Shown here one piece after another: positions 43,914-53,240 of a stretch of 53,330 nucleotides of DNA. Position 1 is the stretch's first letter, and every line of letters starts with the position of its first letter. The position numbers were made by a program, and so were the translations under genes. The DNA is taken from positions 1 through 53,330 of the forward strand of contig CAIZLW010000077.1 in NCBI GenBank assembly GCA_903933915.1, in the 5' to 3' direction. The notes under the pieces are model-generated. The model was given only the letters and a program-made list of their open reading frames with translations. It ran no database searches and was not told the DNA's origin. The DNA is from an uncultured beta proteobacterium (GTDB lineage Bacteria > Pseudomonadota > Gammaproteobacteria > Burkholderiales > SG8-41).

Positions 43914-44153
43914 ATGTCCAAAACCACAAAATCCGCATCCGCCACGCCCACTTTCGAGACCGCTCTTGCCGAGCTCGAAAAGATCGTTGAAGCGATGGAA
44001 GAAGGCCAGATGCCGCTTGAGCAATCTCTCGCCGCCTACAAACGCGGCGCCGAACTGCTCAAGTTCTGTCAGGCGCAGCTCCATGATGCCCAACAACAAG
44101 TGAAAATTTTGGAAAATGGCGTGCTGAAGAATTTCGGCGCAGCCGAGCAGTAG
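43914..44153 (+). CDS. xseB: Exodeoxyribonuclease VII small subunit
   Basis: 79 residues, normal for XseB, with the conserved helical core F-E-x-A-L-A-E-L-E-K-I-V-E-A-M-E-E-G and L-E-Q-S-L-A-A-Y-K-R-G. It forms ExoVII with XseA, which cuts single-stranded DNA. First gene of xseB-ispA-dxs-folE-ribBA, a typical betaproteobacterial isoprenoid/vitamin row. The short A-rich N-terminal tail is not conserved. Divergent from arsS across 189 bp. Confidence 0.95.
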   Translation: MSKTTKSASATPTFETALAELEKIVEAMEEGQMPLEQSLAAYKRGAELLKFCQAQLHDAQQQVKILENGVLKNFGAAEQ

Positions 44154-44170
44154 TTCTTCGCCCACACATT

Positions 44171-45067
44171 GTGACTTCCACCGACTTTCAGTCCTGGGCT
44201 GCCGCCGGGCAGTCCCGTATCGAAGCGTTTCTGCAGCGCGCGCTGCCGCAACCGGACATTGCGCCGCAACGGCTGCATGCGGCGATGCGTTACGCGGTAC
44301 TCGGCGCCGGCAAACGCGTGCGGCCGCTGCTGGCCTACGCCGCCGGTGAACTGTCGCAAGCTGATCCCGAATGCGTGACGGTGGCCGGCGCTGCGGTTGA
44401 AATCATTCACGCCTATTCCCTGGTGCACGATGATCTGCCGTGCATGGATGACGACGTCCTGCGTCGCGGCAAACCGACCTGTCATGTCGAGTTCGATGAA
44501 GCGACGGCACTGCTGGTCGGCGATGCGCTGCAAAGCCTCGCTTTCCAGTTGCTTGGCGAATACCGTCTGGCCCCTGATGCGCAAGGCCAGCTCGAAATGG
44601 TCAAGCTGCTGGGTCTGGCCTCCGGTTCACGCGGCATGGCTGGCGGACAGGCCATCGATCTCGCTGCGGTGGGCAAGATGCTGACCGTTCCGGAGCTGGA
44701 GTTCATGCATATCCACAAGACCGGTGCGCTGATTCGTGCGGCGGCGGTGCTCGGCGCGCGCTGCGGCAGCGGGCTCAGTGAGGCCGAATTCGCCCGCGTC
44801 GATGCCTATGCCAAGGCGGTGGGTCTGGCGTTCCAGGTGGTCGATGATGTGCTCGATGCCGAAGCGCCGACGGCAACACTCGGTAAAACCGCAGGCAAGG
44901 ATGCCGAGCAGGGCAAACCCACCTACGTCAGCGCCATGGGGGTTGCCCAGGCCAAATCACTGGCCGGGCAATTGCGCGAAGAAGCGCTGGCAGCCATCGC
45001 GCCGTTCGGCGCCCGCGGCGCGAGACTGGCGCAACTCGCGGATTTCATCGTTCTGCGCCAGTTCTGA
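44171..45067 (+). CDS. ispA: (2E,6E)-farnesyl diphosphate synthase
   Basis: 298 residues. The first Asp-rich motif D-D-L-P-C-M-D-D-D is at 87-95 and the second is D-D-V-L-D near 222. G-K-R-V-R-P at 47-52 is the diphosphate-binding region. It condenses isopentenyl and dimethylallyl diphosphates to farnesyl diphosphate for quinones and cell-wall lipid carriers. Start is GTG at 44171, 17 bp after xseB; no nearby in-frame ATG fits the family length. 12 bp separate it from dxs. Confidence 0.94.
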   Translation: MTSTDFQSWAAAGQSRIEAFLQRALPQPDIAPQRLHAAMRYAVLGAGKRVRPLLAYAAGELSQADPECVTVAGAAVEIIHAYSLVHDDLPCMDDDVLRRGKPTCHVEFDEATALLVGDALQSLAFQLLGEYRLAPDAQGQLEMVKLLGLASGSRGMAGGQAIDLAAVGKMLTVPELEFMHIHKTGALIRAAAVLGARCGSGLSEAEFARVDAYAKAVGLAFQVVDDVLDAEAPTATLGKTAGKDAEQGKPTYVSAMGVAQAKSLAGQLREEALAAIAPFGARGARLAQLADFIVLRQF

Positions 45068-45079
45068 GACAATGACCTG

Positions 45080-47002
45080 ATGAGCGGCACACTGACCATA
45101 GATGGCGCGGGCGAGCGGGACCGTCCGCAGTACGAATTGCTGAAATCCATTGCAACGCCGGCCGAACTGCGTTTGCTTGAGCGCAGCCAGTTGCCGCGCG
45201 TGGCCGAGGAACTGCGCAACTATCTGGTGGAGTCGGTCAGCCAGACCGGCGGCCATCTGTCGTCGAATCTCGGCACGGTTGAACTCACCATCGCACTGCA
45301 TTACGTGTTCGACACGCCGCACGACCGCCTGGTATGGGACGTCGGTCACCAGACCTACGGCCACAAGATCCTCACCGGTCGCCGTGATGCGATGAAAAAC
45401 CTGCGCATGTGGCAGGGTCTCGCCGGTTTTCCGCGGCGCGAGGAATCGGAATACGACACTTTCGGCACCGCGCATTCGAGCACCTCGATCAGCGCCGCGC
45501 TGGGCATGGCGGTTGCGGCGAAGCTCAAAGGCGAACCGCGCCGCGCGGTGGCAATCATCGGCGACGGTGCGATGACTGCGGGAATGGCCTTCGAAGCGCT
45601 GAACAACGCCGGCGACATGGATGTCGACCTGCTGGTGATCCTCAACGACAACGACATGTCGATATCGCCGCCGGTGGGCGCGCTGAACAAGTATCTGGCG
45701 AGGCTGATGTCGGGGCGTTTTTACGCCAAGGCCAAGGACCTCGGCACCAAGGTGCTGGGCGACCTGGCGCGCCGCGCCGAGGAGCATATGAAGGGCATGG
45801 TCACGCCGGGCACGATGTTCGAGGAATTTGGTTTCAACTACATCGGACCGATCGACGGCCACGATCTCGATTCGCTGATCCCGACGCTGCACAACATCAA
45901 GCGCCTGAAAGGCCCGCAGTTCCTGCACGTGGTCACGCGCAAGGGCCAGGGATACAAACTGGCCGAGGTTGATCCGATCCTGTATCACGGCGTATCCAAG
46001 TTCGACCACAAAGCGGGCATTTCAACGGGAAAAGCGGGTGGCAAGTCCGCCAGCAAACCAACATACACGCAGGTGTTCGGCGACTGGCTGTGCGAAATGG
46101 CTGAGCGCGATCCGCGGCTGGTGGCGATCACGCCGGCGATGCGCGAAGGTTCGGGCATGGTGAAGTTCGCCGCGCAGTATCCCAAACGTTATTTCGACGT
46201 CGGCATTGCCGAGCAGCATGCGGTGACCTTTGCCGCCGGCATCGCCTGCGAAGGCTACAAGCCGGTGGTGGCGATTTATTCGACTTTCCTGCAGCGTGGT
46301 TACGATCAGCTGATTCACGACGTGCAGATCCAGAATCTGCCGGTGATATTCGCACTCGACCGCGGCGGTCTGGTCGGCGCCGACGGCGCGACGCACAACG
46401 GCAGTTTCGATCTGAGTTACCTGCGCTGCCTGCCCAACATGACGGTAATGACGCCGGCCGACGAAAACGAATGCCGGCAGATGCTGTTCACGGCGTTCCA
46501 GATGAATTCGCCGGTGGCGGTGCGTTACCCGCGCGGCAGCGGTCCGGGTGTTCCGGTGCAGAAGGAAATGACGGCGCTGCCGGTCGGTCGCGGCGAAGTC
46601 CGGCGCCGCGGCGCGGGCAATGTGGCGATCCTCGCTTTCGGTTCGATGCTGGCGCCGGCGCTGGCGATTGCCGATGAGTTCGACGCCACCGTCGCCAACA
46701 TGCGTTTCGTCAAACCGCTGGACGTCGAACTGGTGCGCGAACTGGCGCAGTCGCACGACTTGCTGGTGACGGTCGAGGAAAACGTGATCATGGGCGGCGC
46801 TGGCAGCGCCGTACTCGAAGCGCTGCAGCAGCAGGGTTGCACGGTGCCTGTACTGCAACTGGGATTGCCTGATCGTTTCATCGATCAGGGCGACCCGGCG
46901 GTGCAACTGGCCAGTGTCGGGCTGGATGCCGAAGGCATCGCGCTGTCGATCCGCCGTCGCCTTGAAACGGAAGTCAAGCGCAAAGCCGCGCAGAAGGACT
47001 GA
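45080..47002 (+). CDS. dxs: 1-deoxy-D-xylulose-5-phosphate synthase
   Basis: 640 residues, full length. The TPP-binding motif [16 protein letters not shown] near residues 155-170 and [15 protein letters not shown] near 430 are clear. It makes DXP from pyruvate and glyceraldehyde phosphate, the entry step of the MEP pathway whose products feed IspA. Its stop overlaps the folE start by one nucleotide (TGATG). Confidence 0.97.
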   Translation: MSGTLTIDGAGERDRPQYELLKSIATPAELRLLERSQLPRVAEELRNYLVESVSQTGGHLSSNLGTVELTIALHYVFDTPHDRLVWDVGHQTYGHKILTGRRDAMKNLRMWQGLAGFPRREESEYDTFGTAHSSTSISAALGMAVAAKLKGEPRRAVAIIGDGAMTAGMAFEALNNAGDMDVDLLVILNDNDMSISPPVGALNKYLARLMSGRFYAKAKDLGTKVLGDLARRAEEHMKGMVTPGTMFEEFGFNYIGPIDGHDLDSLIPTLHNIKRLKGPQFLHVVTRKGQGYKLAEVDPILYHGVSKFDHKAGISTGKAGGKSASKPTYTQVFGDWLCEMAERDPRLVAITPAMREGSGMVKFAAQYPKRYFDVGIAEQHAVTFAAGIACEGYKPVVAIYSTFLQRGYDQLIHDVQIQNLPVIFALDRGGLVGADGATHNGSFDLSYLRCLPNMTVMTPADENECRQMLFTAFQMNSPVAVRYPRGSGPGVPVQKEMTALPVGRGEVRRRGAGNVAILAFGSMLAPALAIADEFDATVANMRFVKPLDVELVRELAQSHDLLVTVEENVIMGGAGSAVLEALQQQGCTVPVLQLGLPDRFIDQGDPAVQLASVGLDAEGIALSIRRRLETEVKRKAAQKD

Positions 47003-47619
47003 TGATGCGCAAAGAAAACGGGATGGACGGTTACGCCAAGATTGATCAGTACAATCCGAAGACCATCCGCAGCATTGCCAAGAAATACACCGACATCCTG
47101 CGCGACATCGGTGAAGACCCCACGCGCGAAGGCCTGGAAAAAACACCGGAGCGCGTGGCCAAGTCGCTGCAGTTCCTGACCCACGGTTACAACCTTGATC
47201 CCGCGGAAATCCTGCGCTCGGCAATGTTCACCGAGGAATACCAGCAGATGGTGATCGTGCGCGACATCGAGGTGTATTCGCTGTGTGAGCACCACATGCT
47301 GCCGTTTTTCGGTAAGGCGCATGTCGCGTACATCCCCAAGGGACGCATCGTCGGCCTGTCGAAACTGCCGCGCGTGGTCGATGCCTTTGCGCGACGCCTG
47401 CAGGTTCAGGAACGCCTGACGGTGCAGATCCGCAATTGCATACAAGAGACGCTGGACCCCGCCGGTGTTGCGGTGGTGATCGAAGCGCAGCACATGTGCA
47501 TGATCATGCGCGGCATCCAGAAGCAGCATTCGGTGGCGACGACTTCCGCGTTCACCGGCGAATTCAACAAGGATGTAACGCGCTCCGAGTTCCTGCGGCT
47601 GATCACCGCCAAAGCATGA
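47002..47619 (+). CDS. folE: GTP cyclohydrolase I
   Basis: 205 residues. Zinc ligands Cys95 (S-L-C-E-H-H), His98 and Cys166 (H-M-C-M-I-M-R-G) are all present. It converts GTP to dihydroneopterin triphosphate for folate and tetrahydrobiopterin synthesis. The start overlaps the dxs stop by one nucleotide. 43 bp separate it from ribBA, so both GTP-consuming branches (folate and riboflavin) share the operon. Confidence 0.96.
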   Translation: MMRKENGMDGYAKIDQYNPKTIRSIAKKYTDILRDIGEDPTREGLEKTPERVAKSLQFLTHGYNLDPAEILRSAMFTEEYQQMVIVRDIEVYSLCEHHMLPFFGKAHVAYIPKGRIVGLSKLPRVVDAFARRLQVQERLTVQIRNCIQETLDPAGVAVVIEAQHMCMIMRGIQKQHSVATTSAFTGEFNKDVTRSEFLRLITAKA

Positions 47620-47662
47620 AAAAAACAACAATAAAAACAAATAGTTGCGAACGCTTCCGGAT

Positions 47663-48922
47663 ATGAGCAGCCAGGCCAAAGGCAGCGATTACCTCGTCGA
47701 ACAGATCCTGCCGGCGGTGCGCCGCGGCGACATGCTGATTCTCGTCGACAGCGAAGACCGTGAAAACGAAGGTGATCTTTTTGTTGCCGCCGAACGCGCA
47801 ACGCCGGATGCGATCAACTTCATGGCCACCGAAGGCCGCGGCCTGGTGTCGCTGGCGCTGACCGAAGACCGGCTGCGCACGCTGGGCCTGTCATTGATTA
47901 CCGATGACCGCGGCAACCAGACCAAATTCGGCACGGCATTCGCGACACCGATCGACGCCCGTGATGGCGTGGGTTCCGGCATGTCGGCACACGACCGCGC
48001 GCGCACCATCGCCGTGGCCATTGCCGACAATGCCAGTGCTGCGGATCTGATCCGCCCGGGCCGCCTGCAGACGCTGCGTGCGGTCGATGGCGGCGTAATT
48101 GCGCGCCGCGGCCATACCGAAGCAGCGGTGGACCTCGCACGATTGGCCGGTCTCAAGCCCGCCGGCGTGATCTGCGAAATCATGAAAGCCGACGGCACCA
48201 TGGCGCGGCTGCCCGACCTCGAAGTGTTTGCGCAAAAGCACAACATCCGCATTGTCTGCATCAGCGATCTCGTCGCCTACCGCGACAACGAACGCGAAAT
48301 CCGCCGCAAGGCCGAGACCGTGCTGCCGACCAGCAAGGCCGGTACCTTCCGCATGATTGTCTATGCCGACAATCTCGAGACCAACCTGTTTGTCGCGTTG
48401 GTCAAAGGCGACATCAAACCCGATGAACCGGTGCTGGTGCGCCTGCATTCGCAATGCCTGACCGGTGACGTGTTCGGCTCCGAGCGCTGCGACTGCGGCG
48501 AGCAACTGGAAGCCGCCATGCACAAGATCGAGGAAGCCGGGCGCGGCGTGCTGGTCTATATGTTCGACGAAGGCCGTGGCATTGGTCTCTTGAACAAGAT
48601 CCGCGCCTACGCGCTGCAGGACCAGGGTCAGGACACTGTCGAAGCCAACCACGCACTGGGTTTTGCCGCCGACATGCGCGACTACCGTGCCGGCGCGCAG
48701 ATTCTTTCAGACCTCGGCGCGCACCAGGTGCGGCTGATGACCAACAATCCGGACAAGGTCGCGGCGCTCGCCGATTACGGCCTGACGGTGGTGGAGCGCG
48801 TTGCGGTGGAAGTGCCGCCGCGTGATGCCAATCGCAGGTATCTGGATACCAAGCGCAGCAAGTTTGGGCATTTGCTGGCGATGGTGGGTGGGGCGCCGGA
48901 GAGCAAGAAGCCGGGCAAGTAA
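47663..48922 (+). CDS. ribBA: Bifunctional 3,4-dihydroxy-2-butanone-4-phosphate synthase / GTP cyclohydrolase II
   Basis: 419 residues. Residues 1-215 are the RibB half (R-E-N-E-G-D-L-F at 33-40, G-H-T-E-A-A-V-D near 150). Residues 220-419 are the RibA half, with a complete zinc site Cys265, Cys276 and Cys278, so both activities are expected rather than an inactive RibA-like end. These are the two entry steps of riboflavin synthesis. There is no room for an FMN riboswitch in the 43-bp gap before it. Start ATG at 47663 with a weak ribosome site. Confidence 0.95.
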   Translation: MSSQAKGSDYLVEQILPAVRRGDMLILVDSEDRENEGDLFVAAERATPDAINFMATEGRGLVSLALTEDRLRTLGLSLITDDRGNQTKFGTAFATPIDARDGVGSGMSAHDRARTIAVAIADNASAADLIRPGRLQTLRAVDGGVIARRGHTEAAVDLARLAGLKPAGVICEIMKADGTMARLPDLEVFAQKHNIRIVCISDLVAYRDNEREIRRKAETVLPTSKAGTFRMIVYADNLETNLFVALVKGDIKPDEPVLVRLHSQCLTGDVFGSERCDCGEQLEAAMHKIEEAGRGVLVYMFDEGRGIGLLNKIRAYALQDQGQDTVEANHALGFAADMRDYRAGAQILSDLGAHQVRLMTNNPDKVAALADYGLTVVERVAVEVPPRDANRRYLDTKRSKFGHLLAMVGGAPESKKPGK

Positions 48923-48956
48923 ACACCAGTTTTTGCGACGACAGGCACGTGAGTCA

Positions 48957-49441
48957 TCACTTGCTGTCCTCTACCCGGTACACCTGATGAATGCCTTCGT
49001 ATAGTTTCGTGAACTCCGGGCAGTGAAACGAACTGGGGTGTGCGTAAGAAGGGAAATCACCGCCACCCCTCCCATAGCTCGTGACAATCGCGATAACGCG
49101 CTGATCAGCGCGCCGTATGATTTCTTGTTCCAGTTTATGACCGATGGATTAAATTCGCGCAGCACTGTTTCCCTAGTGCGCGTGAATGCGGGCTCATAAG
49201 GCTTGGCAAGTTTCTCAGGTGCGACACCCCAGAAGTCGCCGACCTTGGGCAATAACTGGGCCTGAGTGGGGGATACGACAATATGTTCAAAGATTTTGAC
49301 ACCCCCGTCCTTTGCGCACAATTCTCTGACTTCGGAATCCCAGTAGGTTTGCAGGCCCGGCATGTATCCCATACAGCCGACTAAAGTCGAGGCCATTAAA
49401 ATTGGCATGAATAATCTTGATGCAAAACGACGTGGCTTCAT
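48957..49441 (-). pseudogene. Lipoprotein gene with C-terminal frameshift
   Basis: From the ATG at 49441 the frame starts with a lipoprotein signal (lipobox L-V-G-C near residue 23) and continues to N-W-N-K-K-S-Y-G. After that the plus-one-base reading carries a coherent C-terminus, R-V-I-A-I-V-T-S-Y-G-R-G-G-G-D-F-P-S-Y-A ending V-Y-R-V-E-D-S-K at a stop at 48957, whereas the uninterrupted frame gives a Ser/Arg-rich tail ending at 48971. One lost base near 49112-49116 (GGC-CGC read as GGC-GC) explains this. Either a young pseudogene or a sequencing error. Base composition is more AT-rich than its neighbours. Function unknown. Confidence 0.65.
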
Positions 49442-49525
49442 ACAAGTTCTATAAAAGTAAAACGTGGGTCAGATTGGGTTTGTAGGTTTACGGGTTGGTC
49501 GATTCTGATTCTTTGTGAGTGCGAC

Positions 49526-50206
49526 CTAGAACCGCTTGATCAGCGTCAACGCCTGCCCATCCCGCTTCATCTCCGTGCGGTTCAGGAAACTCATTCCCAG
49601 CAGCGCAATCTTCAGCCCGTCGCCTTCCAGTACCACCGCTTCGACGTTGTAGAGCGTGATGTCGCCGACTTTCACCGTGTCGAGGCTGATGCGGTAGGCG
49701 GTGGCTTTGCCGTTGGCGGTTTCGGTATAACCGCGCTGGCCGTTGAGATAGTTGATGCCGAGGCGGCGTGCGTCGGCGCTGGGGATCGCGATGGCGGTGG
49801 CGCCGGTATCGACCAGGAACTGCACGGTGCCGCCGTTGATCTGGCCCAGCGTCATGTAGTGGCCGCGGGCGTCGGGTGCCAGCGTGACCGAACCGGAACT
49901 ACCGGCGGATGCGGAGCCACCGCCACCGGCGAAGCGGCCGCTGGAACCCAGGGTCAGCGTCTGGCGCTTGCCTTGGAGTTCAATCACTGCGCTGCTGCTG
50001 TCGGCGCTGATCAGGCGGATGCCTTCCGGCGTACTCTGGCCTACCGAAACGGTGCGCGGCGCACCACCGTTGATCACCAGCACCGCCTTGCCGGTGAACA
50101 GCGCCGCCACGCTGATGTCATTGGCATGCGCCGTACTTGCGATCAGCAGCATTACTGCGAACCACAACGCATTAAGATGATGGGGACGCCATGCTGGAGA
50201 GTTCAT
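49526..50206 (-). CDS. Retropepsin-like aspartic protease, TIGR02281/clan AA family
   Basis: 226 residues from the ATG at 50206, which overlaps the start of the divergent gene (CATG); an ATG at 50221 is also in frame. A signal peptide runs to about residue 28 (S-T-A-H-A). A Gly/Ser-rich linker near 90-110 is followed by the catalytic F-L-V-D-T-G-A-T with Asp133 in D-T-G-A-T, then the flap and hydrophobic G-M-S-F-L near the end, as in single-domain retropepsin-like proteases acting as dimers. Periplasmic; substrate unknown. Confidence 0.87.
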   Translation of the reverse strand: MNSPAWRPHHLNALWFAVMLLIASTAHANDISVAALFTGKAVLVINGGAPRTVSVGQSTPEGIRLISADSSSAVIELQGKRQTLTLGSSGRFAGGGGSASAGSSGSVTLAPDARGHYMTLGQINGGTVQFLVDTGATAIAIPSADARRLGINYLNGQRGYTETANGKATAYRISLDTVKVGDITLYNVEAVVLEGDGLKIALLGMSFLNRTEMKRDGQALTLIKRF

Positions 50207-50918
50207 GAAACCGATCGCCATATTCCGCCATGTCCCGACTGAAGACCCGGCCTATTTTGCCACGTACCTGGAGCGCAGGAAGTTGCCGTACCGGATCGTC
50301 AAAATTGATGTGGGCGATGCCGTGCCGGCCGATGCGTCGGCGTATGCCGGGCTGTGTTTCATGGGCGGGCCGATGAGCGTCAATGATGACCTGCCGTGGA
50401 TTGCGCAGATTTGCAGACTGATCCGCGATGCGGTGGCGCGCGATGTGCCGGTGCTGGGCCATTGCCTCGGCGGACAACTGATGGCCAAGGCGCTGGGGGC
50501 GGCGGTGACGCGCAATCCGGTCAAGGAGATCGGCTGGGGCGCGGTGAAGGTGTTGGATGATCCTGTGGCGCGACGCTGGCTGGGGGACGATCTGCGCGAG
50601 TTCCTGTCCTTCCACTGGCATGGAGAGACGTTTGTGATACCCGAGGGCGCGACGCGGCTGATGGAAAGCCCGTGGTGCGGCAATCAGGCCTATGCATTGG
50701 GCAAACACTTCGGCATGCAGTGCCATGTCGAGATGACGCCGGAGCTGATCCGCACCTGGTGCCGGGATTGGGCGAAGGAGGTTGAGGCTTTGGCTGGACG
50801 AGTGCCCTCAGTGCAAACGCCGGCGGAAATGGAAGCGGGCATCGACGACAAGGTGCGCGCTCTTAACGCGGTGGCAGACCGCATTTACGATCGCTGGATC
50901 AGCGGCCTCGCGTCCTGA
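50205..50918 (+). CDS. Class I glutamine amidotransferase-like protein
   Basis: 237 residues. The nucleophile elbow L-G-H-C-L-G-G-Q-L places Cys at 87, and the His region F-H-W-H-G-E-T-F near 145 completes the class I glutamine amidotransferase triad. Such stand-alone proteins often hydrolyse gamma-glutamyl compounds or are GMP-synthase-like without the synthase domain. GGAG lies 6 nt before the ATG. Its start codon overlaps that of the divergent protease gene by 2 nt. It ends 3 bp before the convergent chrA stop. Confidence 0.9.
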   Translation: MKPIAIFRHVPTEDPAYFATYLERRKLPYRIVKIDVGDAVPADASAYAGLCFMGGPMSVNDDLPWIAQICRLIRDAVARDVPVLGHCLGGQLMAKALGAAVTRNPVKEIGWGAVKVLDDPVARRWLGDDLREFLSFHWHGETFVIPEGATRLMESPWCGNQAYALGKHFGMQCHVEMTPELIRTWCRDWAKEVEALAGRVPSVQTPAEMEAGIDDKVRALNAVADRIYDRWISGLAS

Positions 50919-50920
50919 TT

Positions 50921-52273
50921 TCAGGTCAGCAGCGTCCACGCGCTGCCGGCCAGCGCGCAGGCACCGATCACCGGCATGATGCCGATCTTGTAACGCCACA
51001 GGGCGAGAAACGCCGCGACGCCGATCACCGCCGACGACCAGTCAAAGCGACCGGCGAGGCCGTCCGGCCACAGCACGTGGTAGGCAAAAAACACTGCGAG
51101 ATTGAGGATGACGCCGACCACGGCCGCGGTGATGCCGGTCAGCGGCGCGGTGAAGTGCAGTTCGCCGTGGGTGGTTTCGACCAGCGGGCCGCCGAGCAGG
51201 ATGAAAATGAAACTCGGCAGGAAGGTGAAGTAGGTGACCACCGCAGCGGCGAGTGCGGCAGCGGCGAATACATGATCCGCGCCGAGGAACTGGGTGGTCC
51301 AGCCGCCGACGAAGGCGACGAAAGCCACCACCATGATCAGCGGGCCTGGTGTGGTTTCGCCGAGGGCGAGGCCGTCGATCATCTGCAGCGGTGTGACCCA
51401 CTGGTAGTGTTCGACTGCGGCCTGATAGACGTAGGGTAGTACCGCATAGGCGCCGCCAAAGGTCAGCAGCGCCGCCTTGGTGAAAAACCAGCCCATCTGC
51501 GCCAGCGTACTTTGCCAGCCGAATACTGCAATGATCAGCGCCATGCCCGAGCCCCACAGCAGCAGTCCGGCAGCCAGCACCTTGGCAAAATGCGGCCAGT
51601 TGAAGCGCGCGTGTTCCGGCGTCGGCGTTTCATCGTCGATCACTGCCGGACCATAACTCTTGCCGTCGGCGCCATGACCGCCGCCGGTGGCAAACAGTTT
51701 CGGCGCGACACGTCCGCCGATCCAGCCGATGATGCCGGCGCCGATAACGATCAGCGGGAAGGGCAGCTTGAGCGCAAACAAGGCGATGAATGCGGCGGCA
51801 GCAACGCCCCACAACACGCCGTTTTTTAATGCGCGTGAACCGATACGGATCGCCGCGAAGACCACGATCGCGGTGACTGCGGGCTTGATACCGTAAAGGA
51901 TGCCGGCAATCGCCGGGATGTCGCCAAAGACGAGGTAAATCCACGATAGCGCAATCAGGATGAACAGCGAGGGCAGTACGAACAGGCCGCCGGCGACGAT
52001 ACCGCCCCAGCTGCGGTGCATCAGCCAGCCGATGTAGGTGGCGAGCTGCTGCGCCTCGGGCCCCGGCAGCACCATGCAGTAGTTCAATGCGTGCAGGAAG
52101 CGGCGTTCGGAGATCCAGCGTTTTCGTTCGACCAGTTCCTGATGCATTATCGCGATCTGCCCGGCGGGGCCGCCGAAGCTGATGAAGCCGAGCCTGAGCC
52201 AGAAGCGGAAGGCCTCGGCGAACGAAATGGCGGCCGGTGCTTCAGTCGGGGTGGCAGCGTTTTTTTCGGTCAT
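50921..52273 (-). CDS. chrA: Chromate efflux transporter ChrA
   Basis: 450 residues of the long-chain CHR family: two homologous halves of about six membrane segments each, with F-G-G-P-A-G-Q-I near residue 35 in the first half and F-G-G-A-Y-A-V-L-P-Y near 270 in the second. It exports chromate (or takes up sulfate-like anions in some members) using membrane potential. It is downstream of the rhodanese-ChrB gene by 18 bp, forming a chromate-resistance unit. Confidence 0.94.
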   Translation of the reverse strand: MTEKNAATPTEAPAAISFAEAFRFWLRLGFISFGGPAGQIAIMHQELVERKRWISERRFLHALNYCMVLPGPEAQQLATYIGWLMHRSWGGIVAGGLFVLPSLFILIALSWIYLVFGDIPAIAGILYGIKPAVTAIVVFAAIRIGSRALKNGVLWGVAAAAFIALFALKLPFPLIVIGAGIIGWIGGRVAPKLFATGGGHGADGKSYGPAVIDDETPTPEHARFNWPHFAKVLAAGLLLWGSGMALIIAVFGWQSTLAQMGWFFTKAALLTFGGAYAVLPYVYQAAVEHYQWVTPLQMIDGLALGETTPGPLIMVVAFVAFVGGWTTQFLGADHVFAAAALAAAVVTYFTFLPSFIFILLGGPLVETTHGELHFTAPLTGITAAVVGVILNLAVFFAYHVLWPDGLAGRFDWSSAVIGVAAFLALWRYKIGIMPVIGACALAGSAWTLLT

Positions 52274-52291
52274 TGAATGTGTTCTTGCCGG

Positions 52292-53098
52292 TCAGCGATA
52301 AATTTCGGGGTTCCAGCTGTGCTGCTCATCCTGCCCCTCCTTGCACCACAGGTATAGCGCGTCGTACAGGACCATGCCTTGCTGCAGCTGTTGATGGTCG
52401 TCCGCGATCAGGCGCGACAGGCCTAGCGACAGCGCAATCAGTCCTGCGGACTGCGGCGTGATTTCCGGGTGCCCGGTGTCGGCGCCGCGCACGATGTTGG
52501 CCAGTTGCAGCAGCGCGGGATCGGTCAGACGGTAGGTCTTGATGAAGGCGTCGAAACTGCAGTTCGGCCCGTCATGGGTAAACGCGCAATCCGCAACGTC
52601 GTAAGCGATGGCATTGTCCGATGCAGCGCGGGCTTTGACTTCGGCCGTGGGCACGTAGAGAAACTCGGCATTGCGGTCGATGAAGCGGCTGATCAGCCAA
52701 GGGCAGGCGATGCGGTCGACCTTCGGCCGTTCGCGGGTGACCCAGCGCGTTCCCGCATCCAAGGGTTTTGCCATCATTGCGCTGCCGGCGGCGCGCAGAC
52801 CTTCCTCGATACCGTCTTCAACGAAATCAGCGGTTAAGCCGCGGTTACGCAGCGCTTTGGCAACGTTCTGGCTGACCTCATGACCGTGCACGCAGTACAC
52901 CGCAATGGCGGATGCGTCCGGCAACTCACCGGCCCATTGTTCCACGGTTGCCGGATCGCGTCGCAATGCGCCGGCAGCCATGTCGGGCGCCGACTTGAAT
53001 GCGGCTTCACGACGTACGTCGATCAGCAACGGCGCATTGGCGCTGCTGCGTATTTTGATCAGTTGCTGAGGGGAAATGCCGGGAATGCTGGTGTCCAT
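52292..53098 (-). CDS. Rhodanese-ChrB fusion, chromate resistance protein
   Basis: 268 residues. Residues 1-110 are a single rhodanese domain with active Cys69 in Y-C-V-H-G-H-E. Residues about 115-268 are the ChrB C-terminal domain (R-P-K-V-D-R-I-A-C-P-W-L-I-S-R-F-I-D near 125-143), with candidate metal or anion Cys/His residues. ChrB is the regulator or accessory factor of chromate efflux. AGGAGA lies before the ATG at 53098. Located directly upstream of chrA, so the pair is one operon. Confidence 0.88.
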   Translation of the reverse strand: MDTSIPGISPQQLIKIRSSANAPLLIDVRREAAFKSAPDMAAGALRRDPATVEQWAGELPDASAIAVYCVHGHEVSQNVAKALRNRGLTADFVEDGIEEGLRAAGSAMMAKPLDAGTRWVTRERPKVDRIACPWLISRFIDRNAEFLYVPTAEVKARAASDNAIAYDVADCAFTHDGPNCSFDAFIKTYRLTDPALLQLANIVRGADTGHPEITPQSAGLIALSLGLSRLIADDHQQLQQGMVLYDALYLWCKEGQDEQHSWNPEIYR

Positions 53099-53240
53099 AC
53101 AGTCTCCTTCGCGATAGCGAAATCACACGAAGGCAGCACTTGGACGCGGGGCGTCTGGGTGCGGGGAGTCTGCCAACGTCCCCGGATGCAGCGGCCTGAT
53201 TCTGCTCGGCAGGCGCCGCACTGTCAACACAGTGCCGCGG

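Noticed and set aside
47620..47662. FMN riboswitch before ribBA
   Set aside because: The gap is only 43 bp and AT-rich, too short for an RFN element.
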